Of a DNA stretch of 64,000 nt, positions 35,693 to 46,218 are shown in pieces. The stretch's first letter is position 1, and each line of letters opens with the position of its first letter. The notes beneath the pieces were generated by a model. The model did not search any database, had not been told where the DNA came from, and saw nothing but the letters and a program-made list of their open reading frames with translations. The position numbers and the translations under genes are program-made. Source of the DNA: Mauremys mutica (lineage: Eukaryota; Chordata; Testudines; Geoemydidae); assembly GCF_020497125.1 (NCBI RefSeq), contig NC_059073.1, positions 19,055,225-19,119,224 on the forward strand. Reading direction: 5' to 3'.

Positions 35693-36165
35693 CAGTTTGC
35701 CAAGCAAACCACATCACTCTGTATTAGTGACCTGATACATTATTTACCACTCTTCCAAATTTTATGTCATCTGCAAACTTTATCAGTGATGATTTTTTTG
35801 TTTTCTTGCAAGTCACTGATGAAAATATTAAATAGTGGAGGGTCAAAAACAGATTTCTGTGGGACCCCACTAGAAACACACCTGAGCAATGATGATTCCA
35901 CATTTACAATTACATTTTCAGACTTATCAGTCAGCCAGATTTTAATCCATTTAATGTGTGCCATGTTAATTTTATTTGTTCTAGTTTTTTAATCAAAATG
36001 TCATGTGGTATGAAGTAAAATGTCTTACAGAAGTCTAAGTATACTACATCAACACTAGTACCTTTATCAACTCTGAAATGTCCTGGCAGCCAAGCGTATG
36101 ACTTGCCATTCATCACACACAAGCTTTTTATTTCCCTTCCTCCAAACATGAAATCAAATCTACAT
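35693..36165 (-). repeat. Old L3/CR1 LINE, continuation
   Basis: It continues the split LINE: cctgatacattatttaccac, atcttcaaactttatcagtg-like and ccagattttaatccatttaa. On the minus strand the frames at 35767-36149 read VDVVYLDFCKTF (RT motif A) and SSGVPQKSV (motif B), both decayed. Confidence 0.82.
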
Positions 36166-36184
36166 TTTGTTGAACTTTACTTAC

Positions 36185-36388
36185 ATCGCGTTGGCTTCCC
36201 CGTCTGCCTTGTGCCATAAATCTCCATCCCTTCAGAGTCCACACACCAGCACTGGCCTGGCCCCACATCACACTGCACTGGGTCAAACTCCCCCGAATTC
36301 AAGCATTGTGGGACGTAGGAGATGGCGCTGCTGTTGACGTAATGACTTACCAAGATCTGCTGTTTTTGGAGCTGGCAAAAGGATAAAC
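36185..36388 (-). CDS. TG: Thyroglobulin exon 4 (type-1 repeat 2, donor tyrosine)
   Basis: It encodes residues 91-159, the whole second type-1 repeat: FCQLQ, SYVPQC, PVQC, CWCVDSEG. In the segment GMEIYGTR, precursor Tyr148 is mature Tyr130, the residue proposed in mammals as iodotyrosine donor to Tyr5. NSS at residues 109-111 is an N-glycosylation sequon at a place where the human protein also has one. The exon is 204 nt, phase 1 in and 1 out, so skipping it would keep the frame. The donor is GTAAGT at 36179-36184. Confidence 0.96.
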
Positions 36389-36724
36389 CTACAATACCAA
36401 AGAAGCATCATTAGTGGAAGGTGATTGCTGGGCACAAAACCATTAATTTTTCTAGATGACGTCTGAGTTTTCTCTGGGCCACATCGAGACCATGAATTTG
36501 TTCTGTCGCTCAGTCAGGTTTGCCAAGGAGAGTGATAAAATATTGCAAGAGAGCCTGATATAAGTTTCAGATTAAACTCACCATTTTGGGGTACCAGGGA
36601 AGGATTTATGGTTTTAGTTACCCAAGAGAAACACAGCAATTCTACCTGACATCAGCTGAAATCAGGCAAAACCTGCTGGCTTCAGGTGAGTTCTACTTCA
36701 TGTTTTCAAGGCCAGATTATCAGA

Positions 36725-36790
36725 CTGAGCTGAGGTCAGACTAGATGATCACAATGATCTCTTCTGGCCTTTGAATCTATCATTCACCAG
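36725..36790 (+). repeat. CR1 3' end fragment
   Basis: Reads gaggtcagactagatgatca then tcttctggcctttgaatcta, the CR1 3' terminus. TG intron 3. Confidence 0.7.
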
Positions 36791-36892
36791 CCAACCTAAA
36801 TGAGAATCGACCTGTTCATCATATCAGTGACCTTACTTCACGTTACACCAACTGATGGTCTGAGCTTCAAAATCCAAATTTAGGGGGTGTGA

Positions 36893-38520
36893 ACATAAGA
36901 ACATAAGAACATAAGAACATAAGAAAGGCCATACCGGGTCAGACCAAAGGTCCATCTAGCCCAGTATCTGTCTACCGACAGTGGCCAATGCCAGGTGCCC
37001 CAGAGAGAGTGAACCTAACAGGCAATGATCAAGTGATCTCTCTCCTGCCATCCATCTCCATCCTCTGACGAACAGAGGCTAGGGACACCATTCCTTACCC
37101 ATCCTGGCTAATAGCCATTTATGGACTTAGCCACCATGAATTTATCCAGTCCCCTTTTAAACATTGTTATAGTCCTAGCCTTCACAACCTCCTCAGGTAA
37201 GGAGTTCCACAAGTTGACTGTGCGCTGCGTGAAGAAGAACTTCCTTTTATTTGTTTTAAACCTGCTGCCTATTAATTTCATTTGGTGACCCCTAGTTCTT
37301 ATATTATGTGAATAAGTAAATAACTTTTCCTTATCCACTTTCTCAACATCACTCATGATTTTATATACCTCTATCATGTCCCCCCTTAGTCTTCTCTTTT
37401 CCAAACTGAAGAGTCCTAGCCTCTTTAATCTTTCCTCATATGGGACCTTCTCTAAACCCCTAATCATTTTAGTTGCTCTTTTCTGAACCTTTTCTAGTGC
37501 TAGAATATCTTTTTTGAGGTGAGGAGACCACATCTGTACACAGTATTCGAGATGTGGGCGTACCATGGATTTATATAAGGGCAATAATATATTCTCAGTC
37601 TTATTCTCTATCCCCTTTTTAATGATTCCTAACATCCTGTTTGCTTTTTTGACCGCCTCTGCACACTGCGTGGACATCTTCAGAGAACTATCCACGATAA
37701 CTCCAAGATCTTTTTCCTGACTCGTTGTAGCTAAATTAGCCCCCATCATGTTGTATGTATAGTTGGGGTTATTTTTTCCAATGTGCATTACTTTACATTT
37801 ATCCACATTAAATTTCATTTGCCATTTTGTTGCCCAATCACTTAGTTTTGTGAGATCTTTTTGAAGTTCTTCACAATCTGCTTTGGTCTTAACTATCTTG
37901 AGCAGTTTAGTATCATCTGCAAACTTTGCCACCTCACTGTTTACCCCTTTCTCCAGATCATTTATGAATAAATTGAATAGGATTGGTCCTAGGACTGACC
38001 CTTGGGGAACACCACTAGTTACCCCTCTCCATTCTGAGAATTTACCATTAATTCCTACCCTTTGTTCCCTGTCCTTTAACCAGTTCTCAATCCATGAAAG
38101 GACCTTTCCTTTTATCCCATGACAGCTTAATTTACGTAAGAGCCTTTGGTGAGGGACCTTGTCAAAGGCTTTCTGGAAATCTAAGTACACTATGTCCACC
38201 GGATCCCCCTTGTCCACATGTTTGTTGACCCCTTCAAAGAACTCTAATAGATTAGTAAGACACGATTTCCCTTTACAGAAACCATGTTGACTATTGCTCA
38301 AGAGTTTATGTTTTTCTATGTGTCTGACAATTTTATTCTTTACTATTGTTTCAACTAATTTGCCCGGTACCGACGTTAGACTTACCGGTCTGTAATTGCC
38401 GGGATCACCCCTAGAGCCCTTTTTAAATATTGGCGTTACATTAGCTAACTTCCAGTCATTGGGTACCGAAGCCGATTTAAAGGACAGGTTACAAACCTTA
38501 GTGAAGCCACCTGAAGTGAA
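36893..38520 (-). mobile_element. CR1 LINE, 5'-truncated, with intact reverse-transcriptase frame
   Basis: Read on the minus strand it opens about 38520 and is open without a stop to about 37108, near 470 codons. The conserved RT steps are in one frame: [42 protein letters not shown] (motif A), [15 protein letters not shown] (motif B) and the FADDTKLL catalytic box. The C-terminal domain and a 3'UTR follow, ending in four tandem gaacataa units at 36893-36924. The endonuclease half is missing. Low divergence suggests a recent insertion. It fills most of TG intron 3. Confidence 0.94.
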
Positions 38521-39292
38521 ATTGTACCAGAAGGTTGGGAGTGATTAAAGCCATAACAAGGCTATATCATGTCAATTTCTTGCTCTTTCCCATAAGATCT
38601 TGGGGAGGGGCACATTTTCCTCCCAGCTGCCATTAAAGCCATAGCCACTCAGTTCCTATTAAAGACAATTAGTGTTTTGTAGGAAATTCTTCCCAGAATC
38701 CCAGGTCCTTGCACCCAACCTGACTACTTGGGTGTGGCACTGGAAGGCAGATTTAGCCCTTAGAAAGTAAATGAGTAATTGTTCCTATTAAAACAAGTAA
38801 TTGATCATGGAAGTACAAAGGAAACAGTGAGAAATCCCACATGGAGCTTGCATTTGCATATGCTATTGCCACATGCTACTTGTAATTTTTTGTATGTGAA
38901 ATTTTGGCACCTGCTTTTGAAAATTTATGCCCCATTTAGGACCAAACTCTGAGGGATGGGGGCCCAAGGCCCCTGTTTCACCCCCACCCCCGCACGCACA
39001 CACACCCTCTCTCTCTCTCTCCTTATGCCCTTGCACGGGGACAGGCCACCATTGATTACACTGGGATAACTCACACAAGAAGGGATTGCTCAGGTAAGTA
39101 AAGTTTGCATGATGAGGTCCTGAGTAACTTAAAGAGCTTCCACTGAGGAAGATCGATAAATCACCAGGAGCCTGCTGTTGCTCTCATTGACGTAAGTGGC
39201 CAAAGTCCACTTGATTTCAACAGTTGTCACACTGGGATGTAAATAGCTTTTTTACCACCACCCATGAAAAAAAGTGATGACCTCTGACTTAC
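38521..39292. other. TG intron 3, remainder
   Basis: No element recognised; a (CACA)n/(CTCT)n simple stretch occurs near 38985-39025. Confidence 0.5.
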
Positions 39293-39390
39293 AGGCTATT
39301 GGAACTCCAGTCTGTTTAGTGCCTGGTACCTCAATACCATTGTTATCTACACACCAGCAGGAAAGGCCATTCGCATTGCACTGCACAGTC
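39293..39390 (-). CDS. TG: Thyroglobulin exon 3 (end of type-1 repeat 1)
   Basis: It encodes residues 58-91 and finishes the first type-1 repeat. The family signature is plain: VQC, then CWCVDNNG, then EVPGT and a closing Cys split over the next junction. The acceptor is CTTCTCCCCAG and the donor GTAAGT, with phase 2 in and phase 1 out. Confidence 0.95.
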
Positions 39391-39794
39391 CTGGGGAGAA
39401 GACACACATCATCATTTTCCATTGGCAACAGAATTGTCCATCAATATGAAATATACCTGTCAGCAATGGGATGGTCACAGGACAAAGAAGAATGTGACAA
39501 CACAGCAGGGGCATCAGGAAGAACTGTATTCCAGAGATGGTTTCTAGGCTATTCAGAGCTAACTGATGGGATCTCTTTGGAATTCTCATAGGGCCTCTCC
39601 AGTCTTCATTCAATTCAGTGCCCAGCCCATAGTATGATGGGTGCCTAGCTGTGCAACCTCTTATCAGATCTACAATATGTTCATTTAGAGACCGGTCTGA
39701 ACAGCCCCAAATAGTGGGAAAGCTCAGATTCATTTTTTAAATAATGCATTAATTTTTAATGATAGGCTTGTCTATCACTCTAGTGTCTAAGCAC

Positions 39795-39820
39795 CACACA
39801 CACACACACACACACACACA
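39795..39820. repeat. (CA)n microsatellite
   Basis: Thirteen CA units in TG intron 2. Confidence 0.97.
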
Positions 39821-39909
39821 TTAATGAGCTTATCCTAGCAGCGCCCCATGAGGTCGGAGAGTGTTGTTATCCTATTTGGGGGGATAGGGAACTGAAAGAC
39901 AGCGAGATT

Positions 39910-39998
39910 AAGGCCCAGATCTCCAAAGGTATTTAGGCGCCAACTCCCATTGATTTTAAAGGGAGTTAAGTGCCTAAATACATCTGAGGATCTGGGCC
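39910..39998. repeat. Long-hairpin MITE
   Basis: The left arm aggcccagatctccaaaggt and atttaggcgcc is mirrored by the right arm taagtgcctaaatacatctg and aggatctgggcct; even the centre (aactcccattg / agggagtt) pairs. Related in arm sequence (tatttaggcacct) to 17684-17807. The rest of TG intron 2 (39999-40646) is unassigned. Confidence 0.8.
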
Positions 39999-40646
39999 TA
40001 TGTGATTTGTCCACAGTTGCACCGAAAGTTGATAGCAGAACTCTGACTGCTAGTCCTGCACCTTAACCACAAGACTATCCTTCCTTTCCGGAACCGGATC
40101 CAGATCCAGATCCACTCTGCGCAGGTCAGTCTCTTCTCTAACTCAAATCTAGGCCAGTCTGGTAATTTGAGAGTCCCAATCCAGTTGCTGGTCCCCCCAG
40201 CCCTTTGTCCCAAGGAGGACGTAAACTGTGCCAGCCCTATACCCGGTGCAGATTACTTCCCCTCTCCTCGCTCCGGCTCAGCTAGGCAGGCTTGCACGCC
40301 GGGGGTGGCAAAGCTTTGGCTCCAACCCCTCCCTGCCGCATTTGTGGGAGGGAAAGTAGCAACCCAACGGCGGATGCTCTCCCCTGTGGGTTAGAACCCA
40401 CCGGGTGCGTTGTGCAAAGGACAATCTGTCCCATCACATTTAAAACAGTCCCGTTCTTTTTTATTAATAGTAGGGACCCCATAGATAATTCCAAACTAGA
40501 GAGAGACAGAACTCATTCAACAGAGTCTGAAGCTGGAGCACAGCCCTCCTCATCCACTACGTTGGGGTCCAATCCCGCTCAGCCACAGAGCTCCCTTTGC
40601 CCTCAGTGGTACAGGATTGGGGCCACAGGTGGCTGTCCTATCTTAC

Positions 40647-40755
40647 CGGAACTGGCCATCTTCCAAGCACTGAGGGACGTAGACTTCTCGTTCCAAAAAG
40701 GCCTTTTCCCTCTGGAGCTCACAGGGGCGGAGAGGCTGGGACTCAGCCTGGTACT
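40647..40755 (-). CDS. TG: Thyroglobulin exon 2 (hormonogenic Tyr5, start of type-1 repeat 1)
   Basis: It encodes residues 22-58, beginning E-Y-Q. Tyr23 of the precursor is mature Tyr5, the main acceptor site for T4 formation in vertebrate thyroglobulins. LRPCELQRE and YVPQC are the opening of the first thyroglobulin type-1 repeat. The acceptor is TGCATGCAG and the donor GTAAGA, with phase 1 in and phase 2 out, matching exon 1 and exon 3 exactly. Confidence 0.96.
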
Positions 40756-40914
40756 CTGCATGCAATAAACAGGGAAGATTTCTCTAAAGTCCTGTTAGAT
40801 CCCGAGCCTGGCTCAGCATTGTCTCCAGCAGTATAGTCTGTGCTGTCATTTTGGGTCTAGTTTTAAACACCACAATGGGGTTTCCTCTTCTTTGGTGACA
40901 TTATTCCACAGCTG

Positions 40915-41515
40915 AATAGACCTCACAGTCAGGAGATAGCAGGACCACCTGGAGGAAGCAGGGACAAGTGGGGCAATTTGCCCCAGGCCCTGCAGTGGCC
41001 CCCAAAAGAATATAGTATTCTATAGCATTGCAACTTTTTTTTAATGGAAGGGGCCCCTGAAATTGCTTTGCCCCAGGCCTCCTGCATCCTCTGGGTGGCC
41101 CCAGAGGATTCAGGGGGCCTGGGGCAGGGCCGGGCCTTCTGCAGCAATTCAGCAGCGGACCCCTCTCGGAGGGAAGGACCCGCTGCCAAATTGCCGCCGA
41201 AGAATGAAGTGGTGGCGATAGAGCAGCCTAAGTGCCGCCAATTGCGCTTCCCTCCCCCACCCCCCGCCACTTGCGGTACTTGTACTCGCTGGACGTCGCT
41301 CCGAGGCTTCGGCAGCACTTCAGCGGCGGGTCCCTCACTCGCTCCGAGTCTTCCGCTGCACTGAAGGATCCGCCGCCGAAGACCCAGAGTGAGTGAAGGG
41401 CCCATCACCGAAGTGCCACCGAAAACCCAGAGCCCTGTGGGGCCAGGGGCCTGAGGCAAATTGCTCCACTTGCCCCCACCCCCTCTGGGTGGCCCTGGGC
41501 AGGCCTGGGAGATTG
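40915..41515. repeat. GC-rich interspersed repeat
   Basis: A sharp rise in GC in TG intron 1 with repeated words (ttgccccaggc, tccgctgc..., cccagag) and the phrases gggcctggggcagggcc and gaggcaaattgctccacttg mirrored at the other end (caagtggggcaatttgcccc at 40968). The mirrored ends suggest a non-autonomous DNA element. Its lack of stops gives a 207-codon frame on the minus strand that I do not believe is a gene. Confidence 0.6.
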
Positions 41516-41907
41516 TACCAGGTATTGGGTATTCCCAACTCCTAATGATCAAAAATCATGAGCTAGTCTCCTCCCCTTATCCCCCCCCTGCCAAAAAAAA
41601 TCATGAGATTAGTTTAAAACAATGAATTTTAAGAAATAATCCATTGGGAGTTGTGTTTGCCTGATGGCTGCCCTCTTGGCCAACACAGCAGGGATTGAAC
41701 CAGGGGCCACCAGAGCTAAAAATCATGAGCTGCTACAGTTTAACCTAAAGAACCAAGACTCTAGGACTTGCGTCAGTATCAACCCATATCTTCTGTGCAT
41801 TAGCACAGAGTGGGACAGGTAATAGACACTCACCAATGGGTTATATTTATTTGCCTTCCGGGGTCACGTTTTTGAGCTTCTCTGTGTAACCATGAGGGCT
41901 AGAAACC

Positions 41908-41931
41908 TTTTTTTTTTTTTTTTTTTTTTTT
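41908..41931. repeat. Poly-T run
   Basis: 24 consecutive T in TG intron 1. The rest of the intron to the exon 1 donor (41516-42493) shows only a possible SINE-tail remnant near 42340-42400. Confidence 0.95.
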
Positions 41932-42493
41932 AGTAATGCAAGTTGAGATTCTGGTGTATTCACCTTAAGGCACCACATATCACAAGTCTCATCATAAAAT
42001 GGAATAATGGCTAATCAATATGAATAACCGGGGTGCCTATATTTGAGGGCATCCTCCAGGATCCTTTGTATTTCCCTGCTGCCCCATTCTTTTCACCCAA
42101 GCATCTGTGTTGGCCAGTCAGTCTTTCCAGTAGTTTCTTTTGGAGTGATCAGCCCATGTCACACCTCCCTGGTGCACGCTGACTTCACAGAATCGGAGCT
42201 TTTGCTGGCCCCAGGAGCATGGGCCATAGCTTGGAATCCAAACTCAAATCCCTGGCAGCGCAATGACCACTGAGTCATTGGCACATCTCTTTGGTATATA
42301 AGATCAGTCTTGTTTCATGGTGTCTTGCCCAGCGTAATGGGGCCCTGATCAAATTCTGAGCCTGTAGGTGCTGCCATAATATAAACAATCAATAATAATG
42401 ATGTATCGGTGCCAAGTTCTCAGGCAGAGGCTAACACAGCATGGCTCCAGCCTGATACACATAAGGGACAAGAATGAGTAAAGGTAAACTTAC

Positions 42494-42557
42494 CAAATAT
42501 ATTGGCTGATGCTGTGCTAATAAAGCAGAAAAGGATGCTGAGAAGTACGGGGCCCAT
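42494..42557 (-). CDS. TG: Thyroglobulin exon 1 (start codon, signal peptide)
   Basis: Thyroglobulin is the large secreted glycoprotein of the thyroid follicle on which thyroid hormone is made. This exon encodes residues 1-21 plus one base of residue 22. The ATG opens a hydrophobic signal peptide MGPVLLSILFCFISTASA, and cleavage after Ala18 would give a mature N-terminus NIFEYQ as in other vertebrates. The donor is GTAAGT at 42488-42493 and the exon ends in phase 1 (G|AG). This ATG is chosen because it is the only one giving a signal peptide of the right length, and it lies about 80 bp below a TATA box. Confidence 0.95.
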
Positions 42558-42635
42558 CTTTCGATGCAGGAGCTATGGCCCCTTCTTATGCTGAGGGATC
42601 AAGACCCTGCATGCTCCGCACTAGCTTCTGCCAGA

Positions 42636-42643
42636 CTTTTATA
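42636..42643 (-). promoter_or_regulatory. TG: TATA box of the TG promoter
   Basis: The minus strand reads GCTATAAAAG here, 79-86 bp upstream of the TG ATG. A start site 25-30 bp downstream would fall near 42606-42612 and give a 5'UTR of about 50 nt. Mammalian TG promoters are also TATA-driven with a short leader. A-rich TCAAAAGTG and TTCAAAC stretches just upstream (about 42655-42680) could be weak homeodomain (NKX2-1-like) sites, but the fit is poor and this is a guess. Confidence 0.7.
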
Positions 42644-42699
42644 GCAGCCATTGTTTGAATAGATTCACTTTTGAGCTGGTAGACTGAGCACTAAGTAGG

Positions 42700-44355
42700 G
42701 TGACTGACGCAGGTTACATTTCTAAGAAAATCATGAGGGCCTCATTCACCTGGAATGTTCCCAGTGGATTTCTTCATCAGTCAGCTCTAATCTCCTCTCC
42801 AGGGAGCACTTGTACACCTAGTCACCCGAAAGGAGAATGAGCAGAACAAACAGCCAGGCCAGATGCAGGTTAGTTTCTTTTCAGGACTATACCTGTGTGT
42901 GTCCTCACAAAATGGTTCAGTGTCAGTACAGTACAGATCTGCATCTGAAAGACAACCAGACAGACACATAACCAACACGTGCTGTCGGCTGTGTTACTAT
43001 ATTTACATAACTAAAGCTAAACCATCCTTTGTCTGCGCTGTCTAGTCAGAACGTGAGCTCTCTGCAGCAGGGACTGTTCTTACTATGTGACTGCACGGTG
43101 TCTAGCCCCATGGGGTCCAGTGGGAGTTGAGGCCTGCAGGCACTATTACAATACAAACACCACGGAATTAGGTTACCTGGCTTCTATTCCTTTCACTGCC
43201 ACTTAACTTCTCTGTTGCCTCAGTTTTGCTATCTATAAAATAGGAATAACAACACTTAGTGGTGATGTGAGGCCTCTCTTATTAATATCTGTGAAACATT
43301 ATGAGATCCTGGCATTGAAATCCCCCTAATGTGTAAATCATCATTAAGGAAGGGTGGGAGAGGTTGTAGCTATGAGAATGGGGAACAGGTTGGTGAAGGC
43401 ATTTCCTGGACTGAGGGTGAGCTACCTCAGGAGGTGACTTCGTACAGCTTGGGAATTTTGGTGGCTTCAATGAATTTTATCCAAAGAAAGTGGTTTTGTT
43501 TTTACCTTCTGTGCCCAAGACATGAGGGCCCAGACTGGCTGTGGCTTCTGCAATGCAGAATAAAGCTTCTATTGTGTGTACAGTAGAAACGGCAGCAGGT
43601 CCTGACTCTTGGGAGCAGAAAGCCGTGTAAAAGCCGACTACAGCACATACCTCGCTGAACCAGCCAGGTCATTTGCTGAGGGTCTCGGCGGACCACTTTT
43701 TGAGATGTATTTGATTTACAAATGGAGTCATTTGGGTAAATATTACAGGATCACGGATACCGCTATTACTTTTAGTTCCTCAAAACATCCCTTGGACCAT
43801 CCCAGTTCAGCCGAGACTGAACCAAAAACCCTTTCAGGGATAACTGACTTGTTGAGCTCTGGCACTAAGCACCACTTGAGCAGAGCTAGATCTGCGTCAA
43901 AGCCCAGACATGTGTCTTGGGACAGGCACATTCAATGGGATGCAACAGCTTGTTGGGGCGGGCGAAAGTAGTTTACAGAGCAATTTGCGCAATCCACATT
44001 CTTCAAACATGGTTAAAAGCACTTGAAGTCTATGGCCAGCCTGAAATTCAAAACAAATGAACCCCAGTCAATGACATAATAAAAAAATGGAGAGAGGATC
44101 GACTGGTCCACAACACTGTCATCACCTCAGCACTCTCGCCACTGAAGATGGAAGTACCCCTTAATTTCGTGTAGAAATGATTGGGGGCAGGGGACGGGGA
44201 CTGGGAAGGAGTCTCTATCACTGTTTATTAGACCATATTGGCAGACTTCATTCCACGCACTAATGATTTAGATGTCATTAAACTACTTCTGGAAACAGTT
44301 TCTTAAACTTCCAATAATGATTTGCAATGACTAAATAAATAAAGCAGCTCTTAAA
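42700..44355. other. TG upstream flank
   Basis: No gene. A MIR-like SINE remnant lies near 43145-43320 (tctctgttgcctcagttttg, ctataaaataggaataacaa). The rest is unassigned. Confidence 0.5.
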
Positions 44356-44363
44356 CTCTAGAC

Positions 44364-45045
44364 CAGCGGTTCTCAAACTTTTTTTTTTTCCCCACAGACC
44401 ACTTGAAAATTGCTGAGGGTCTCGGCAGACCACTTAATGATCTTTCCAAATGTTGTTTGTACCCTTAGCTAACTATTGTAAAGCAATTTGGATAAAAGCG
44501 CTATATAAAAAAACCTTAATAATAATAAACTTTTTTTGTTCTACAAATAAAAGCACACACAACTCATATTTTAATATCAGTAGTCCTACCTTTCTAATGC
44601 GAAGGATGTGCCCTCTCTCCCTCGCTGTGGCAGCCCCCAAGCTGGGGCTGGGAAGGAGGGGGGTCTCTCCCCTGCCACAGCAGCCACAGAGCTGAGGCTG
44701 GGAAGGAGGGCAGTCTCTTCCTGGCAGCCACAGCCCTGGAGCTGGGGAAAGTCGCCTCTTTCTCTGGCCACCGCAGCCCTGCACATCCCAAATTCCCCTC
44801 ACCCCCTCTTCTCACCCCACTGCCCTCTCCCACCTACCTCCTATTCCCCTCAAGGCCACCACCTCACCTTACATGTGCATCTTCTCCAGTGTCCAGGCAC
44901 CTAATTAGTGGAGCCATGCCTGCGCAACTCCACTAATTATGTTGGTGGTCCTTCATTCTCTTGCGTCCTTCATTCTATCCGAGGATCACCTGAATGGAGC
45001 TCGTGGACCATTGGTGATCTGTAGACCACAGTTTGAGAACCTCTG
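44364..45045. mobile_element. hAT-type element with 8-bp target duplication
   Basis: The ends cagcggttctcaaac and gtttgagaacctctg are inverted repeats; the exact 8-bp duplication ctctagac is at 44356-44363 and 45046-45053. The 682-bp body includes aagcgctatataaaaaaacc and a GC-rich stretch (44610-44780) with tandem ctggggctgggaaggagg-like words. No transposase. It is related at its ends to 16241-16421. Confidence 0.9.
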
Positions 45046-45053
45046 CTCTAGAC

Positions 45054-46088
45054 TATGAGCTTTGTTGGGCAATCTCTATTGGGGTTGCGGAAGAAAGGGA
45101 ATGGAAGGTGCATTGATAAGATGACTTACTAAAACCATGAAAACTTTAGGGATAAACGACCTGATTTTCACTGCAGCCTCAAGTCTCCACTTATGCACAC
45201 ACAATTTTCCACACACTTTCCCAGCACAAACATGTCTGTGCAGTTGTGTTGGGGTTTGCATGTACAAAACTCCATTGGATAAAAGGGTTTTGTGTATGAA
45301 AAATGTTACCACTGGTGCCCACAGGTGCTTGGCTGTACTCCAGCAGTGTACAAAATGAGGCCTCAATCCGATTACATGAGCCAAACAAAATGGGAGACTC
45401 CAATGTAGCTCAGGGAGAACTTTTGGGTTTGCAATGCCAAACAGTCAACGTTGTCAAGTGATGCAGACACAGTGGCTGTTTTTTAAAAACGCCATTGCTT
45501 TTCCAAGTCTATGCAACCAAAGATATTTATAACTGAGGGAACAGTCCTCGCCCCATTCCGATGAGTCCAGAGAAAGTAAAATTGTAGACTGATGTTACTG
45601 AGTACCACCTTTAAAGCTCACAAAAAAGAGGAGTGGAAAGATGCATATTATAGCATTGGCCATACTGTAACAGGCAGAGGGGAGATTTGTTTCTGAGCAT
45701 GAATCACTTTTCCCAGTCTCTTCTTGTCAGGTTTCGGTTCACGTTGATTTTTGTTTCTGGATGTGGTTTTTTAAATTAAGATTTCCAATTAATCAAGTTA
45801 TACAAATTACAGATGATTTCTTTGTCACTATATTTCTAAACAGCCTCACTAGCCAATGCAATTTTGTGTCATTTTGTTACTCAAGCAAAAGTTAGACACA
45901 TTCTGAACATCCAAGGAGCAGAGACTAAGGGTTGAGAATTTCCAGAGTATAATTTAGCATGCAGGTAAGAAGCAGGGATTTGTAGAGGGGTCTTCTGTTA
46001 AGTTTTCACACAATAATTTGCCAGCGCGTGCCTATCAGTCCATGAAAAAAAAAATCAGTCTGCTTCATTGTCTCTAGCAATATAGATG
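45054..46088. other. Intergenic, nothing recognised
   Basis: No element or gene supported between the hAT element and the CR1 fragment. Confidence 0.5.
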
Positions 46089-46216
46089 GTCAGAGTCACA
46101 CAGTTTATGGCTAGGAGGGACCACCAGATCATCTAGTCTGAGCTTCTGTATATCACAGGCCACCAGCATCACCCAGCACACACACGCCAAACCCAACCAC
46201 CAGAATTAGACCAAAG
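46089..46216 (-). repeat. CR1 3' fragment
   Basis: Reads ggctaggagggaccaccaga, tcatctagtctgagcttctg and tatcacaggccaccagcatc, the CR1 3' end on the minus strand. It is cut by the TA-flanked element that follows and probably resumes at 47046-47135 (cctcaggagattaaatcttg, cacaggcagagaataggcgg). Confidence 0.72.
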
Positions 46217-46218
46217 TA

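Noticed and set aside
40929..41552. 207-codon open frame on the minus strand
   Set aside because: It lies in a GC-rich repeat within TG intron 1. Low stop density follows from composition and there is no recognisable domain.
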